DNA from: Limnephilus marmoratus
Lineage: Eukaryota; Arthropoda; Insecta; Trichoptera; Limnephilidae
Direction: 5' to 3'
NCBI GenBank assembly: GCA_917880885.1
Contig: OU862915.1
Location: forward strand, 35,100,676 to 35,164,675
Length of the DNA: 64,000 nt
The notes beneath the pieces were generated by a model, which had not been told where the DNA came from, searched no databases, and was given only the letters and a program-made list of their open reading frames with translations. Each line of letters opens with the position of its first letter. Within the stretch, counting starts at the first letter, position 1. The position numbers were made by a program, and so were the translations under genes. This document shows positions 53,890 to 64,000 of this stretch, piece by piece.

Positions 53890-54440
53890 AGAATATCTAA
53901 CCGACCGCTTCAAGTAATTTTAGTTCATGTAACGCGGCCATGGTAAAGTGTAAAAGTGCTGTATAGTTTTCTGGGCGTTGATATTAGCAATCGTAAAATG
54001 GCAAGCGACAAGGTGAATATTTTCTTAAAAAATGTCCAAATTATTGGTTCAGGTAAAAAAGAAGCATTCTCTGTAGTAGAGGCAAAACAAAGAAACAAAA
54101 AAGAGTTATAATTATTAATCTTGGGTGAATTTCTCGGTATTCGTTTCTAACGATGTAATCATTTATATTATGCATGTTTTCATTATTATTACACATTATC
54201 TCGGCACTGAAAGAGTATGCAGTGCAAGTCTCCAAAACTAAGCTATTGAACTAGCATTAAAAGACAGGCAGCTCTAGCTACCAAACATTTTAATAATAAT
54301 GTTCAACAATTTTTGGTACCTATGAGTTGTTGTAATTCGATGTTATCGTAATTCAACATCATCAATATATATCGCAAACTTATGATAAATAATTTAAAAT
54401 CAAAATGTGCAATTCACATGCGGTAGAAGTGAAATCTTCA
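53890..54440. other. No recognised feature
   Basis: AT-rich DNA, no identifiable content. Confidence 0.35.
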
Positions 54441-54444
54441 GAAA

Positions 54445-54985
54445 ACTAAACTAGACTAGAGTGGGGAGATAACGAAGCACTTTTTTAATCAATGTGAAGG
54501 ATGTTTTTTTCCATATTTTGGTCGTTGAATTCCAGTGCACCTTTTTCTATACATTTGGTCATTTTATTAGTATTTGGGTTTTCTTCTTCGGACTCGCTAG
54601 ATATCGCTTAATTTTGTTCTATCGCTTTCTTTTGCTTTCTTTTTTGTTTTATTTTGCCTGTTCTTTTTGGAGTAGTTTGAAGATGGATATTGCTTTTACA
54701 AAAATACATTATTTTTTTGGATTTCGCAGGATTTGATCCTTGGTCCGCTACATGTCTTAAGAGGTTCGTCAGGCGTTTTTTACCACTACACCAAAGGTGA
54801 CTACATTGGAACACAGTACCAGTGAATTAAATAAATATTTTATTGCTATCTCATTCTCTTGCAGGCTAAATCCTGTAGAATGTATATAATTGTGTCTGTC
54901 TCTTTTTAGTGTCGCTCGTTTCCATTGCATCAAATTCAAATCAGAATGGTGCTAAAGAAGTTTTCACTTAAATAATGGTCAATAT
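54445..54985 (+). repeat. Dispersed repeat D, copy 2, split by a SINE
   Basis: Left part (54450-54490: CTAGACTAGAGTGGGG, ACGAAGCAC) and right part (54843-54980: CTCATTCTCTTGCAGG, TCTCTTTTTAGTGTCGCT) align to 52690-52870. The intervening ~350 bp is the SINE described next. Confidence 0.6.
54495..54815 (-). mobile_element. tRNA-derived SINE
   Basis: From 54810 on the minus strand: GTAGTCACCTTTGGTGTAGTG, which includes an A-box-like TGGTGTAGTGG. It is followed about 45 bases later by GGATCAAATCC, a B-box. The body then runs to about 54495 and is T-poor and A-rich on this strand. It interrupts repeat D. The spacing between boxes and the lack of a foldable acceptor stem argue against a functional tRNA gene. 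Confidence 0.6.
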
Positions 54986-54989
54986 CAAA

Positions 54990-55685
54990 AATAGAAACTT
55001 AATAAATAATCATGGTAAACACTTCAAGAAAGGAGCCAACCTAGTTTCTTTTATTTCAATGGAGGTAATATTGTCATCCTCTTTGTGTCGGCAGGTGGCC
55101 AAAATACATATTTCTGGTCTGGGAAAATAAAATACCGCCGTTATCCGATAAACTGCGTCATCCTTCAGAGATAGCGCAGACTGGAGAAAAAAGCAAAGAT
55201 TTGTTTGTTTTATTGATTTCCTAGTGGCAATGTACAGTATGTACACATTCTGGGAAAATACATTAAATTTCATTAATTAAAAATATTAAAATTATTTTAA
55301 AATACATTATTGAATTGATTATATTACAAAGTACAAAGTCTTCAGTTGAAAAAACATCTGTAACTAAATTTCAAAATAATAAAATAGACATGAGATAGTG
55401 GTTATATATTGTGATAACTTATGAGTTTAAGGCGGAATATCTCGTGGAGGTTGCTAAAACAGAATTCAAAGAATACTGTGAATTTTTTCATACGTGTAAC
55501 TTGTAAAATAACTGAAACAAACATGTTTATAATAATTTTCGGAGCATTCTTTGCGATTTTTTTCTATCGAGGGAATTCCATATAATATGCGTTTCGGCAT
55601 AGAGAATGTATAGAGATGATCTTAAAAAATAACTATATATTTTTAGAACTTAAAAAATGTGGGAGATATGTAAGAAATCTTTGGG
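54990..55685. other. No recognised feature
   Basis: An 87-codon minus-strand frame (55010-55273) has no recognised motif. Confidence 0.3.
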
Positions 55686-55689
55686 TGGC

Positions 55690-56108
55690 TGGTCTTCTTA
55701 CCATACGCCATCACTATGATAACTACCTCCGTGTTACGGAATCGATGGGTAAGGCTCTTGACTGTGGTCGCGAGTACGAATCCCGGTGTGGACAAATAAA
55801 TTTTACATAATTAATTTGTGTTATTCACAATTAATTCAATAAAACTAATGTAAATATATTTGCAAGAACGATACAGAGTGAAGGATACTCTCAGTACCGC
55901 CCTGGTGTAAGACCACCAATCAGAATTGAAACGTTGTGTGAAATGGCTTTTTTAAAAGCTGACCAGATCCGAATAGCCTGATACTTCCCCATCTCCCCTT
56001 CACCATATCCTACCCCTCCTCACTACCTTCTATATAATATACTCCAATTGAGAATGCCATAGTCTACATCCAGACGGGAGCAGTTGGGACTCTCGTACCC
56101 AATTAAAA
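55690..56108 (+). mobile_element. SINE-C, most complete copy
   Basis: A tRNA-like head at about 55725-55795 has a GATGGGTAAGGC A-box region and the B-box-like AGTACGAATCCCGG. It is followed by a body (TACTCTCAGTACCGCCC, AAGACCACCAATCAG, GAAACGTTGTGTG), a C-rich segment (CCCCATCTCCCCTTCACC) and the tail GAATGCCATAGTCT, CCAGACGGGAGCAGTTGGG, ACTCTCGTACCC. Other copies or pieces are at 8684-8905, 31731-32068 and 45440-45570. Confidence 0.65.
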
Positions 56109-56214
56109 CCAATATAAATAATACATATTCTCATTATACACAATCATATTTAATACAATATTTACGATGGGTATTATAAATTCATAATTCATCTCAAAAT
56201 GCAATAAATTTACA

Positions 56215-56800
56215 TTTACACCTTATACCTTTACGTAAACCTTTGGATAACACTGGATGTTAAATTAAATTTTATCCAACACACTGATGAAGTCATTAAC
56301 AAAGCCAATAAAATGCTGGGATTTATAATTCGAATATCAAAACCCTTCCACGACATAAGCACTCTATATTCCCTTTAGACTTCCTAATATATTCGCCCGC
56401 ACTTCGCGAACACTGTACACCGATCTTGTCTCCTTTATACCAAGCCCATATTGAAAGAATCAAAAAAATTTAAACACGTAAATTAAAAACTAAACTTACA
56501 CTTCTCAAATTATACTGAATCCATTAAATTTCACAATTTCAAATCCCTTCAAATACGTCGTCTAATTTTTGATCAAGTCCTATTGTTTAAAATTTTATAT
56601 AATGGCCTGGACTCACCAGAACTTACCAATTTAATAAATTTTTATATTCCATCATGATCAACCCGACAATCCGATTTATTTTATTTACCCTCATGTAGAA
56701 CAAAAATCCCCAATTCCTCGTTTATATGCACAAAATAATACAAAATTTTACAGCATTAACATTTTTAGTAATAACTTACAGATATATCGACATGAAGTAA
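56215..56800 (+). mobile_element. CR1/Jockey-group LINE, C-terminal fragment
   Basis: Readable words in shifting frames are LDVKLNFIQHTDEVINKANK, MLGFIIRISKPFHDIS and, further on, FARTLYTDLVSF, RLIFDQVLLFKILYNGLDS and PELTNLINFYIPS. These are the thumb and C-terminal blocks downstream of the catalytic palm. At least five frameshifts are present. Confidence 0.7.
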
Positions 56801-57480
56801 TGAGTATGATCGATTATTAATATGAGAGTATGGAATGTATCGGGAGCATCTCCTATCCTTTTCCTATATTCCCCTCCCTCTCCCCTTCCTATAACCCAAA
56901 ATTAACAGTAGAAATCACACTTCTAAGTATTATCCGTTCAGTGGAGTACCTACCCCTATCAGAACCGGTTCAGACGCGATACCGGAATAGTTTGGTCGCG
57001 GAGGGGCTGTTTTAATGACGTGAGGAAGTCTTTTTGTCCGGAAAATTGCAATCCGGAAGTACTTCCGCCTGATGACGCATCAACTGGGGAAATACACGGT
57101 TAAACAGCTGGCAGTTCCGTTTATTTGTTTTCCTAGCCTGTATTCATGAACCAAATGAAGTGGTTGACAAACTTTTTGGTGATGAGGGAGTATCTACCTT
57201 AGTTAGCCAAAATAATACCAGTATTAATATCTTTATTTCATATTATTTTAAAAACACCTTTCTTACACCGTTTTGTAGATATATTTCTCACCATGACGGT
57301 AAGGGAGATATGACGATTTATGCGAGACCTACATTAGGTGAACTAATCGAATCGAGTCAAATCGCGATCATCAGTAAAACAAGGAATTGTTTCATTTTGA
57401 TTATTGCTTAATTATATACTTTAATCACTTCTTCTAATAGTGCAAAATTATTTTGTGGTAACATTTTAAATTCAAATTAA
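56801..57480. other. No recognised feature
   Basis: A palindromic CCGGAAGTACTTCCG lies at about 57052-57066. No family recognised. Confidence 0.3.
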
Positions 57481-57579
57481 TAGATAACTTTGTATTAACC
57501 ACTTAATTATTTACAAAAACTGAATTTAAAAAATAATAATAAATTTAAATAATAATAGTTTAAAATAAATAATAAATAA

Positions 57580-58311
57580 TTAATTGCCATTCAAGATAGA
57601 GTCATTAATACTAAAAATTATAGAAAGCATATAATCAAAGATATAAATCAAATTGATGATTTATGTAGAAAATGTTTGGCTTTTCCCGAAACTATAGAAC
57701 ATATTATATCGGGATGTTCTATATTAGCGCCTTCCGAGTATACATTTAGGCACAATCAGGTTTTAAAAATAATTCACCAAAGTTTGGTAATTAAACATAA
57801 CTTGATTGATTGCCGTAATGTAGTACCTTATTATGAATATGAACCAAATTCATTTATAGAAAATGAATTTTATAAAATATATTATGATAAAACTATACTA
57901 ACAGACAGAACAATTAGTCATAATAGACCTGATATAGTTTTACATGACAAAATTAAAAAAATAACTTATATCATTGATGTAGCTATTCCAAATTCCTGTA
58001 ATATTCAAAAAACTGTTTCTGAAAAAATTAGAAAATACACAGATTTAGGAAATGAGATTAAAAGAATTTGGCATTCTCGGACTATAAAAATATTACCATT
58101 TGTTATTTCGGCCACTGGCATAATACCTAGGAATCTGATTCAAAATTTAAGCATATTAGATTTGTCAAAGAATTTGTATATAAAAATGCAAAAAGCAGTA
58201 ATTTTAAATACATGTAGGATTACAAAAGATTTTTTAAATATTTATATTGAGGGATCAGTAGGATTTATAGGTTCAATTAGAAATGCCACAGAGCCGAACC
58301 CTCTGATATGA
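57580..58311 (+). pseudogene. Zinc knuckle and restriction-like endonuclease of an R2/R4-type LINE, 5'-truncated
   Basis: The frame is open from 57580 without its own start and ends at a stop at 58309-58311, about 243 residues. It holds a CCHC knuckle, CRKCLAFPETIEHIISGC (C-x2-C-x8-H-x4-C), followed by LAPSEYTFRHNQVLKIIHQ. The endonuclease-like core then reads DRTISHNRPDIVLHDK and ITYIIDVAIPN. The spaced RPD and D residues match the PD-(D/E)xK core of restriction-like endonucleases, and EKIRKYTDLGNEIKRIW follows. This order (knuckle, then C-terminal nuclease) defines the R2/R4/Dong type of LINE. The reverse transcriptase that should precede it is missing through 5' truncation; the surviving part has no stop. 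Confidence 0.75.
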
Positions 58312-58474
58312 AAATATCTGGAGTCGGTGAATTATATTCCCATTTGGTCTCTAGTGGGTTGACATGTTGTTCTTGTATTGTTTTGTATTTATAATACTTA
58401 TATAGTGCAATTGCATAACGTGGATTCACTAGATGATCATTTGGGGAAGTGTATGAAAGGGTTTAGTTTTTCCT

Positions 58475-58476
<2 letters not shown>

Positions 58477-58556
<80 letters not shown>
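58477..58556. repeat. Poly-T run of about 80 bases
   Basis: Uninterrupted T followed by six G. It could be the antisense poly-A of a further retroinsertion inside the LINE 3' UTR, or its length may be partly a sequencing artefact. Confidence 0.9.
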
Positions 58557-58557
<1 letters not shown>

Positions 58558-58984
58558 GGGGGAAAATTTAACCCGGACATTTAAATCTGGTGCGTAAAAA
58601 AAAAAAATTATAAATTTAAATTTATTAAATAATAATAGTTTCTCGGAGTTTGCCAACCATTTAATAGAAACTAGCCATACCTTTAATTTTAACAGTGGAA
58701 TAGAATTAATAGATTGTAATGTCAATGGCTTTCAGTTGGATAAATTAGAAATTTTAGAGATTAGAAAGAGTGTTAATGCAAATTTAAATATTATTAATAA
58801 TCAAAAATTGTTTTTAAATGACCCAATATTAAATCTATTCCCCGGTTAAATTTTTACATTTTCAATTGTTCTATATTGCCCCTCGTCCCTTACACATTAT
58901 TTTCTTTCAAATTTTATTATTGTTTATGACTATTATTTTTCTCTATTATATATGTCTATTTTTAAAATTTGTTCTGTCAAAACC

Positions 58985-59012
58985 CTGAAGAAGTCAGCTT
59001 TGCTGACGAAAC
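58985..59012 (+). ncRNA. Hammerhead-ribozyme-like core of the Penelope end
   Basis: CTGAAGA (58985-58991), a perfect 6-bp stem II GTCAGC/GCTGAC (58993-58998 with 59002-59007) with a TTT loop, then GAAAC (59008-59012) and ATGTTGG. It sits just inside the right inverted arm of a Penelope copy, the expected position. The same ATGTTG follows GAAAC at 52255. Confidence 0.6.
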
Positions 59013-59059
59013 ATGTTGGTTTTTGTATATAATTAAGTGGTTAATACAAAGCTATATAC

Positions 59060-59130
59060 TTTAAATAATAATTGAAAAGTAAGAATGTGAGAAAATAGAG
59101 AGATGTGAAGCTTTCCGTGTTTTTTTCTGT
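59060..59130. other. Short spacer
   Basis: No feature recognised. Confidence 0.3.
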
Positions 59131-59133
59131 GAA

Positions 59134-59769
59134 TTAGTTTATTGAAGAGCACAACGTATTCATGCTATTGAGACATATATTATCAATCAACACGCATGGT
59201 AATAAACACAGTGATTTATCGTAGAAACCCCTTTTTAGTATGCAGATAATTTCTCGTCTTTGAAAGCAGTTACCCATCTTAGGAATCGAATACTGCAACT
59301 GAAATTTCACAGCTGTTGAAGCATTTGCACTTGCAAAGGAATAAAACCACAAAGACGCTGATAGGGTCGATGCTATAAATCTTGCAATTCCGACATAACC
59401 AACCTTAGACATTCCTCTCTAAATTTTACCAGTAATTCTACTATTACTTCCACATGTAATTCCACTATAAATTTCTCTATTGATTTCACTAGTTTTCCAT
59501 CCCTGTTCCACTTTGTTTCCAACGCTGTCTGTGGAGGTCGCTGGCACAAAGAGGGCGCTAGTAACGGAAGTGTAAAAAAACACTTTGAGTTGACAGTTCC
59601 ACATGATTACGTTTTTCTCGAATTGTTTTCTCGCCTTTTTCCCATTTAATGAGGCTTTCTTATATTCACTAGTATTGCAATCAAAATTATACCTACATGT
59701 TAAATAAATATGTGCGTTGAATTCCGAATTCACTGTTAAAAGATATTTTGAAAGTAACATCATTATCAC
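59134..59769 (-). other. Unidentified long frame with one in-frame stop
   Basis: Two minus-strand frames (59769-59419 and 59412-59134) lie in the same phase and are separated only by a stop at 59421-59419. Together they give about 210 residues. The product shows no motif I recognise (for example EQGWKTSEINREIYSGI and FASANASTAVKFQLQYS). No introns, promoter or repeat copies are evident. It is either a decayed gene or a chance frame. Confidence 0.25.
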
Positions 59770-61390
59770 ATTCAGTGCGTTAATAAAAAAACAGAAAATT
59801 TGACGTTATTAAATCAAAACCATTTTTTTCTGGAATTCAAATGCAAACATTACACTTTTCTCAGCTTGTAGTATTATTTTCATACAATGCATTGGGTAAT
59901 TGAAGTATTGAATTCCTAAAATCATAATATTTAACCCGAAAAAGATAATCTACGTCTTTGCGACTTAAGCGCGACACAAGTATTACTGACATTTTTTTAT
60001 TTCACAACATAGGACGCTGTCTCTCTTAGCTCAGCTGGCGAGCAGAGCTTGCGTGGGGCGGCTGTGTTACCACGATAAGTACAATGATTACGGAGATATA
60101 CATAGGTCATACGCTCTAAAGACGTATGTTTATATTTTGTGTAACTTTCGGACTTCTTATAAATGTGATTTAGTGTAAAAAATGTTTTTATTTTTAAGTA
60201 CAACGACTGATTGGCATTTAAACTTTCATAGCACAAAAAAAATACGATTTAGTTATAAAATAAAACATTATTTAAAAAAAGAAAGACTTAACAGTTTATA
60301 GTTGATTTGTAGGATGTTTATATCATTTTGTTATTTTTTTTAATTACAATATATTTTATATCATTACTTTGGTTTTATTTGAAGTACAAAACTAATTATT
60401 CGACCACCTTTAAACTGATAAAGTATGATAACATGTCAAATAAATACCTTAGGCTTCAGTAGGTATTTGAGACGAATCATTAACTTAGGTCAAAATAAGA
60501 ATGTCTTTCTAGGGTTAAAAATATTTCGAAAACGCAACCAACATTGTTGTCTTAACTTTTAAAAATATTGAAAATCTGTTCGTGTGTTTAAAATTTCTTG
60601 AACGGTGAACTGTTTTTTTTTTTATTAATGAATATCTAATAAATACAAAGTAAAGGCGTTAAGTCGACAATATACCCTAAAATATATTCAGAATCTTAAC
60701 GACATAAGTAAAGACGCCGTGTATACAAATTGCCACTCGCGACCTACTGTCGAATTTTCCGTATCAAAGAAAAGAAGAAGAAGAAAAAATAATGTGGGAA
60801 TCTTAACGACGTAAGTGAAGAAAGCATGTGAACAAATATACGCCGCGGCACCCCGTATTGGACGAACGTACGGTCGAATTCACCCTAGTAGGCCTGGACC
60901 GACCTTTCCGCCGCGTTCATTTTAAATAATTTTGAAGAAAGTGTTACAAATATTTAATGTGTCTCCATTTTGTCCTTCCGATGTTATTAATTCATCGTCC
61001 AGAAGAATAAAATCTGGGCTTTCCGTTAACTCTATAGTTGAAAAAACGGGTTATAAAGTTTTAAAATCGTTGTACGCAAACTATATTAATGATAAGGTAC
61101 TGTTTTAATTAATCTAAATATAAATAAATTGCATCCCTCGTGCGGCATGGAAATAAAAAAGTTATTATAGTTATGAATTCGCCAGAAATGATTAAAATGT
61201 GAGTTTTATTATTAGGATTGTGTACCGCCTTAGTAGTCACATCACACACAACGTTCCTCCTGACTAGATATTCCTGTTCTGAGGTGGACTGTAATTATTG
61301 TATCGGTATTACAAGATTACGTCTTCTTCACGAACGTTTGTTTCCACAAAATAAGGAATAAATAAAATAAAAATCTTACTTGACTGACTA
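59770..61390. other. Mostly unassigned DNA
   Basis: Near 60027 TAGCTCAGCTGGCGAGCAGAG is a good tRNA A-box region without a matching B-box, possibly a SINE relic. Near 60703 and 60801, GAATCTTAACGAC-TAAGT occurs twice in similar surroundings, a diverged direct repeat about 98 bp apart. A CpG-rich patch lies at 60840-60920. Confidence 0.35.
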
Positions 61391-61394
61391 TATG

Positions 61395-61600
61395 CAGGGC
61401 TGGGCAAAATACATGCTTTGCTGTAATTGAAATACAAATTACAAAATACTTTTTCGCATGTTTTTAAAATACGAAATACAAAATACTTTCAAGTCGTGTA
61501 TTTGAAATACAAAATACAAAATACAGTATTTTAACCTTTTTTTTTCTTTCAAATACAAAATACAAATTACAAAATACATTTGGTTTTGGTAGAACCTTTG
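61395..61600 (+). mobile_element. hAT-like MITE end with AAATACAAAATAC array
   Basis: Starts CAGGGCTGGGCAAAATAC, a typical hAT-superfamily terminus, and continues into repeated AAATACAAAATAC words on both strands. The opposite end and an 8-bp duplication were not found. Confidence 0.5.
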
Positions 61601-62340
61601 GTTGCAATAAATTGTCGTAAATGCCCTTATCTAAGGGTGCGTTTCCATAGAAGCAATGTTGAGCAGAGTGAAACAGAGACGTGCAAAAATTGACCAATCA
61701 TATTGCTCAAAAGACACATCTCATCTCCACTTCACTTGTAAAATTTGTGGTAAAGGACTCAGGTGTTAGATAATATAATAATAATATATTATTATATACA
61801 CCTAGTATATTGTGACGAAACCACAAGTACCCTGCTGATACTCCTTTTTAATGCTAGTCTCCGTACACGGCGCTATCCGAAATATACTGAACTTGATCAT
61901 TTTTCACGTGCAGCCGTGGAGTTAACACGCTGTTAAGCTATGTCATATGACTTTTTTTCCAACGTCAATCCATGCCATCTCCACTAAATCCTTTCTTACG
62001 TATTCTGGTAAAGTATAGTTATATAAACACCCATTTTTGTCCACTTCCAGAACAAATCTAACATTACTTTCATGTTCCGACGTCATTTCTGACAAACGTC
62101 AAATGAATAAGTATCAGACACAAATGATGCGACGCGTCGCGTGCGATTAGCACTGTCGGTATCGTGATACTGATTGGAAACCGACCGCCACCGCGTAGCG
62201 CCGTTGACGGGCACTAGCAAAATCGTACGGGGGGTACTTACGATCGGCGCGAATGATACGCGCACGAAGATCAAGTATCTTGTAAGTATCTCCGTGAACG
62301 GAGGCAGTAACTCTAAGTGACCAACTCAGGTATGGGGGCT
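61601..62340. other. Unassigned, with CpG-rich patch at 62110-62280
   Basis: A possible second MITE begins AAGGGTGCGTTTCCATAG near 61634. The patch at 62110-62280 is CpG-rich (CGACGCGTCGCGTGCG) and bears short minus-strand frames without motifs. Confidence 0.3.
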
Positions 62341-62344
62341 CCAT

Positions 62345-62938
62345 CGAAACCAGAGTTTTAAACTCTCAGAAACTGGGATACTTAATAGTACCCAACTGCT
62401 AACATTGTACAAATCGCAACTGCGCCCCACTATTGAATTTGGCAGCCACCTCTGGTCTGGAGCCCCAAAATACCTTAAAAAAAAACCTCGACTCTGTGCA
62501 GAAACCGGTGGTCAATTGATAGATTCTCCTAACACAAACGGATTGCGATCTTTAGAGCATAGGCGTCAGGTGGGAATCTGTCCTTGTTCTACCGGTAATA
62601 CAATGGAAGATACTTTGAGGAAATAGCGCCATTGATCCCCTCTGCACCAGTGCGTAGTCGGGGAACATGCCAAACATGTGCCCAACATATGTACACGGTT
62701 GACATTAGTCACATGAGAACGGGTCGTTTCTATGACTCATTCTTGAGTTCAACAGCTCGGCTGTGGAACGTTTTGCCGGCCTCTATGTTTCCTTCCTCCT
62801 ACAATATGGGTCTCTTCAAGACCATTGACTCCTTCCTCTCCCCAAAAAGACCCTCCACGCAGCATCTTCAAAGATGACATACGCCCCGAGGGAAATTATT
62901 TTCCTCAGGACCTCTCATGTAGAGTTAATGTTAAAAAA
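62345..62938 (+). mobile_element. LINE-B copy 3, longest
   Basis: Gives the most of the LINE-B C-terminus: YKSQLRPTIEFGSHLWSGAP at 62408, TNGLRSLEHRRQVG near 62540, IPSAPVRSRGTCQTCAQHMY, then DISHMRTGRFYDSFLSSTAR and LWNVLPASMFPSSYN. The tail follows, with CCTCCACGCAGCATC and AGGGAAATTATTTTCC, then a run of A near 62935. The frame is broken at least three times. This copy shows that LINE-B is a Jockey/CR1-group element and shares its tail with SINE-A. Confidence 0.85.
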
Positions 62939-63050
62939 ATGTTGTGATTGTAAACGCAATTTTTATTTTTTATTTTTTTATTTATTTTTTTTTTTTTTAA
63001 TTATTTATTGAATCATTTATTATAATTACAATTTTACAACAAATATATAT
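62939..63050. other. T-rich spacer
   Basis: Low-complexity T-rich DNA between two LINE tails. Confidence 0.4.
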
Positions 63051-63054
63051 ATTT

Positions 63055-63490
63055 TTTTACAGGTATTTTTTTTTTTTACTACCCTTCCATTTAAAGCATT
63101 TGCTTGTGTATGGAAGGGGAGTGTACATAAATGCTATTAGTTATTAGTTATAAGTTAGTACTTAAATAATTAATTGTACATAAATATATGTGAGCTGCAG
63201 TATGTATTTGATAATGGTGTGAATTTTTTTAAAAAAAGAAAGAATGTAATGGAAAACTAAGGATATTTGTAAGATTAATTGACAGTAGTTTTTTACTTAA
63301 GAATATTTTTAAAATGTCTCTTGATAGAGAGCAGTATTCGGGTTTTATCATTAATGCTTCTGATTTCTTCTGGTAGACGATTGAAAAAAGTTCTTCCCTG
63401 GTAAGTATAATGATGCTGTGCAAAAGACGTATTTAGTTTTGGGCATAGAAAAACATGTTTAAGTCGAGTTCTGTTTTCATTTATGTTAAA
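63055..63490 (-). mobile_element. Non-LTR retrotransposon 3' end (same family as 0.8-1.4 kb)
   Basis: The minus strand reads NRTRLKHVFLCPKLNTSFAQ, then HHYTYQGRTFFNRLPEEIRS and KTRILLSIKRHFKNILK before the 3' UTR. The GRTFFNRLPEEIR block is a standard C-terminal feature of Jockey/CR1-group reverse transcriptases. The 3' UTR word CTTCCATACACAAGC is shared with the first copy. The two copies are about 62 kb apart in the same orientation. Confidence 0.75.
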
Positions 63491-64000
63491 TACAGACTCG
63501 AGTGTAGGCGAGGTTATTTATAAATAATGCGCGTATTGGCGATATGGATATTTATTATAAGTAATGGCTATAAATACGTCCTAACTAACGTGTTGGCGGT
63601 TGGAAAAAGAGAGTGAGGAGAGGCCTGCATCTCCTTTTATATGCGGGATCACCTGTCTCGCTCTTGTATGGCCGGAAACAGGTGTGCCACCCTAAAACCT
63701 CTCTCACATCCTCCCCTACTTAAACGGGAGAATCCTGGCTACATAAGTGATACCTATAGCTACATATTTCATACAATATATTTTATATTTCATATTTCAC
63801 ATTTAAAATTAACACATTACATTTAAAATTAACAAAACATTTGTTTTTGTTCTTTCTGTTTCCCTTCTGTCCATTTCTGTCCATTTCGACTGCGAAGTGC
63901 TGTCACCTGGGCCGAAGCCTTCCTTGCCATGGGTTAGACCTGAAACATGGAGAAACAGAATTAGAGACACTTCTATTACGTAACATACCGGAGAGATCTA
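63491..64000. other. No recognised feature to window end
   Basis: Contains CTCTCACATCCTCCCCTACTT near 63700 and a CTGTCCATTTCTGTCCATTTC direct repeat near 63867. These may belong to an element extending beyond the window, but none could be identified. Confidence 0.3.

Larger units (their letters stand above)
57562..58624 (+). mobile_element. RLE-type LINE 3' fragment with 17-bp target duplication
   Basis: Flanked by perfect 17-bp repeats TTAAATAATAATAGTTT (57545-57561 and 58625-58641). It contains the C-terminal coding region described separately, a 3' UTR with an ~80-T run, and a terminal A-rich segment near 58597-58610. The long duplication suits target-primed reverse transcription, and the 5' truncation is typical. 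Confidence 0.75.
57483..59056 (+). mobile_element. Penelope-like element split by a LINE
   Basis: Inverted arms (57483-57520, CTTTGTATTAACCACTTAAT, and 59019-59056, its inverted copy) bound the element. The coding remnant at 58637-58849 reads SFSEFANHLIETSHTFNFNS, then GFQLDKLEILEIRKSVNANL and NNQKLFLNDPILNLFPG, ending in TAA. This is the C-terminus of a Penelope-like endonuclease region. A hammerhead-like core follows at 58985. The reverse transcriptase is missing. A LINE fragment (57562-58624) is inserted between the left arm and the coding remnant. Confidence 0.75.

Noticed and set aside
54705..54812. Possible functional tRNA gene on the minus strand
   Set aside because: A- and B-boxes are present but no acceptor or anticodon stem folds, and the unit interrupts repeat D as a SINE would.
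56284..56300. CTGATGAAG as a hammerhead core
   Set aside because: It lies within the coding word HTDEVINKANK of a CR1-like fragment and lacks a GAAAC partner.
58429..58725. Lysine-rich minus-strand frame
   Set aside because: It is the antisense of the poly-T run and has no coding value.
60020..60090. tRNA-like TAGCTCAGCTGGCGAGCAGAG
   Set aside because: Good A-box region but no B-box or cloverleaf follows; kept only as a possible SINE relic.
61440..61600. CRISPR-like array of AAATACAAAATAC words
   Set aside because: The units are adjoining low-complexity repeats without unique spacers, within a hAT-like MITE.
1..64000. Bacterial or viral genome content such as operons, ribosome binding sites or integrons
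   Set aside because: Coding remnants are isolated transposon pieces with eukaryotic features; no prokaryotic organisation is visible.

Overview
This is an AT-rich stretch of a eukaryotic, almost certainly insect, nuclear genome. I find no bacterial-style genes, no operons and no convincing host gene. The window is a graveyard of transposable elements: non-LTR retrotransposons of several clades (RTE-like, CR1/Jockey-group and one with a restriction-like endonuclease), Penelope-like elements, two SINE families, a Helitron, a broken piggyBac and several MITEs. The mix (insect-type Helitron with TCTCTAC start, RTE tails, Penelope ends) is common in Hemiptera and Lepidoptera; I cannot choose between them.

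Layout. 0.8-1.4 kb: LINE tail on the minus strand, with a second copy at 63.05-63.5 kb. 1.7-4.0 kb: one RTE-like reverse transcriptase split by a hAT-like insertion (perfect 8-bp target duplication) and by a SINE. 4.7-7.3 kb: another RTE tail, a SINE, zinc-finger relics and an internally deleted piggyBac. 8.7-17.6 kb: SINEs and two CR1-like fragments. 17.9-24.6 kb: a nest in which a possible PIF/Harbinger MITE holds an RTE fragment, which is itself split by a 5.5-kb ORF-less, LTR-like insertion with a 5-bp target duplication. 25-37.3 kb: SINEs, Penelope ends with hammerhead-like cores, LINE tails. 37.4-39 kb: a decayed gene of the YqaJ/lambda-exonuclease family. 39.4-40.6 kb: a fold-back Helitron. 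41.4-44.1 kb: RTE remains, a GC-rich block and decayed C2H2 zinc-finger modules on both strands. 46.4-51.1 kb: the most complete element, a two-ORF CR1/Jockey-group LINE with an intact ORF1 and a lightly broken ORF2. 51-57 kb: SINEs, Penelope ends, MITEs and CR1 remains. 57.5-59.1 kb: a Penelope element split by a LINE with a 17-bp target duplication. 59-64 kb: mostly unassigned DNA, a hAT-like MITE and two LINE tails.

How the parts work together. The most coherent system is a SINE family (here SINE-A, about ten copies) that shares its last ~110 bp with a LINE family (here LINE-B, three copies). The shared tail can fold into two nested stems, one pair of which shows a compensatory change between copies. 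This is the expected arrangement when a SINE borrows the reverse transcriptase of a LINE. The second theme is the set of Penelope ends: six carry recognisable hammerhead-ribozyme-like cores, three of them with near-perfect stem II. Names such as SINE-A, SINE-C and LINE-B are local to this report.
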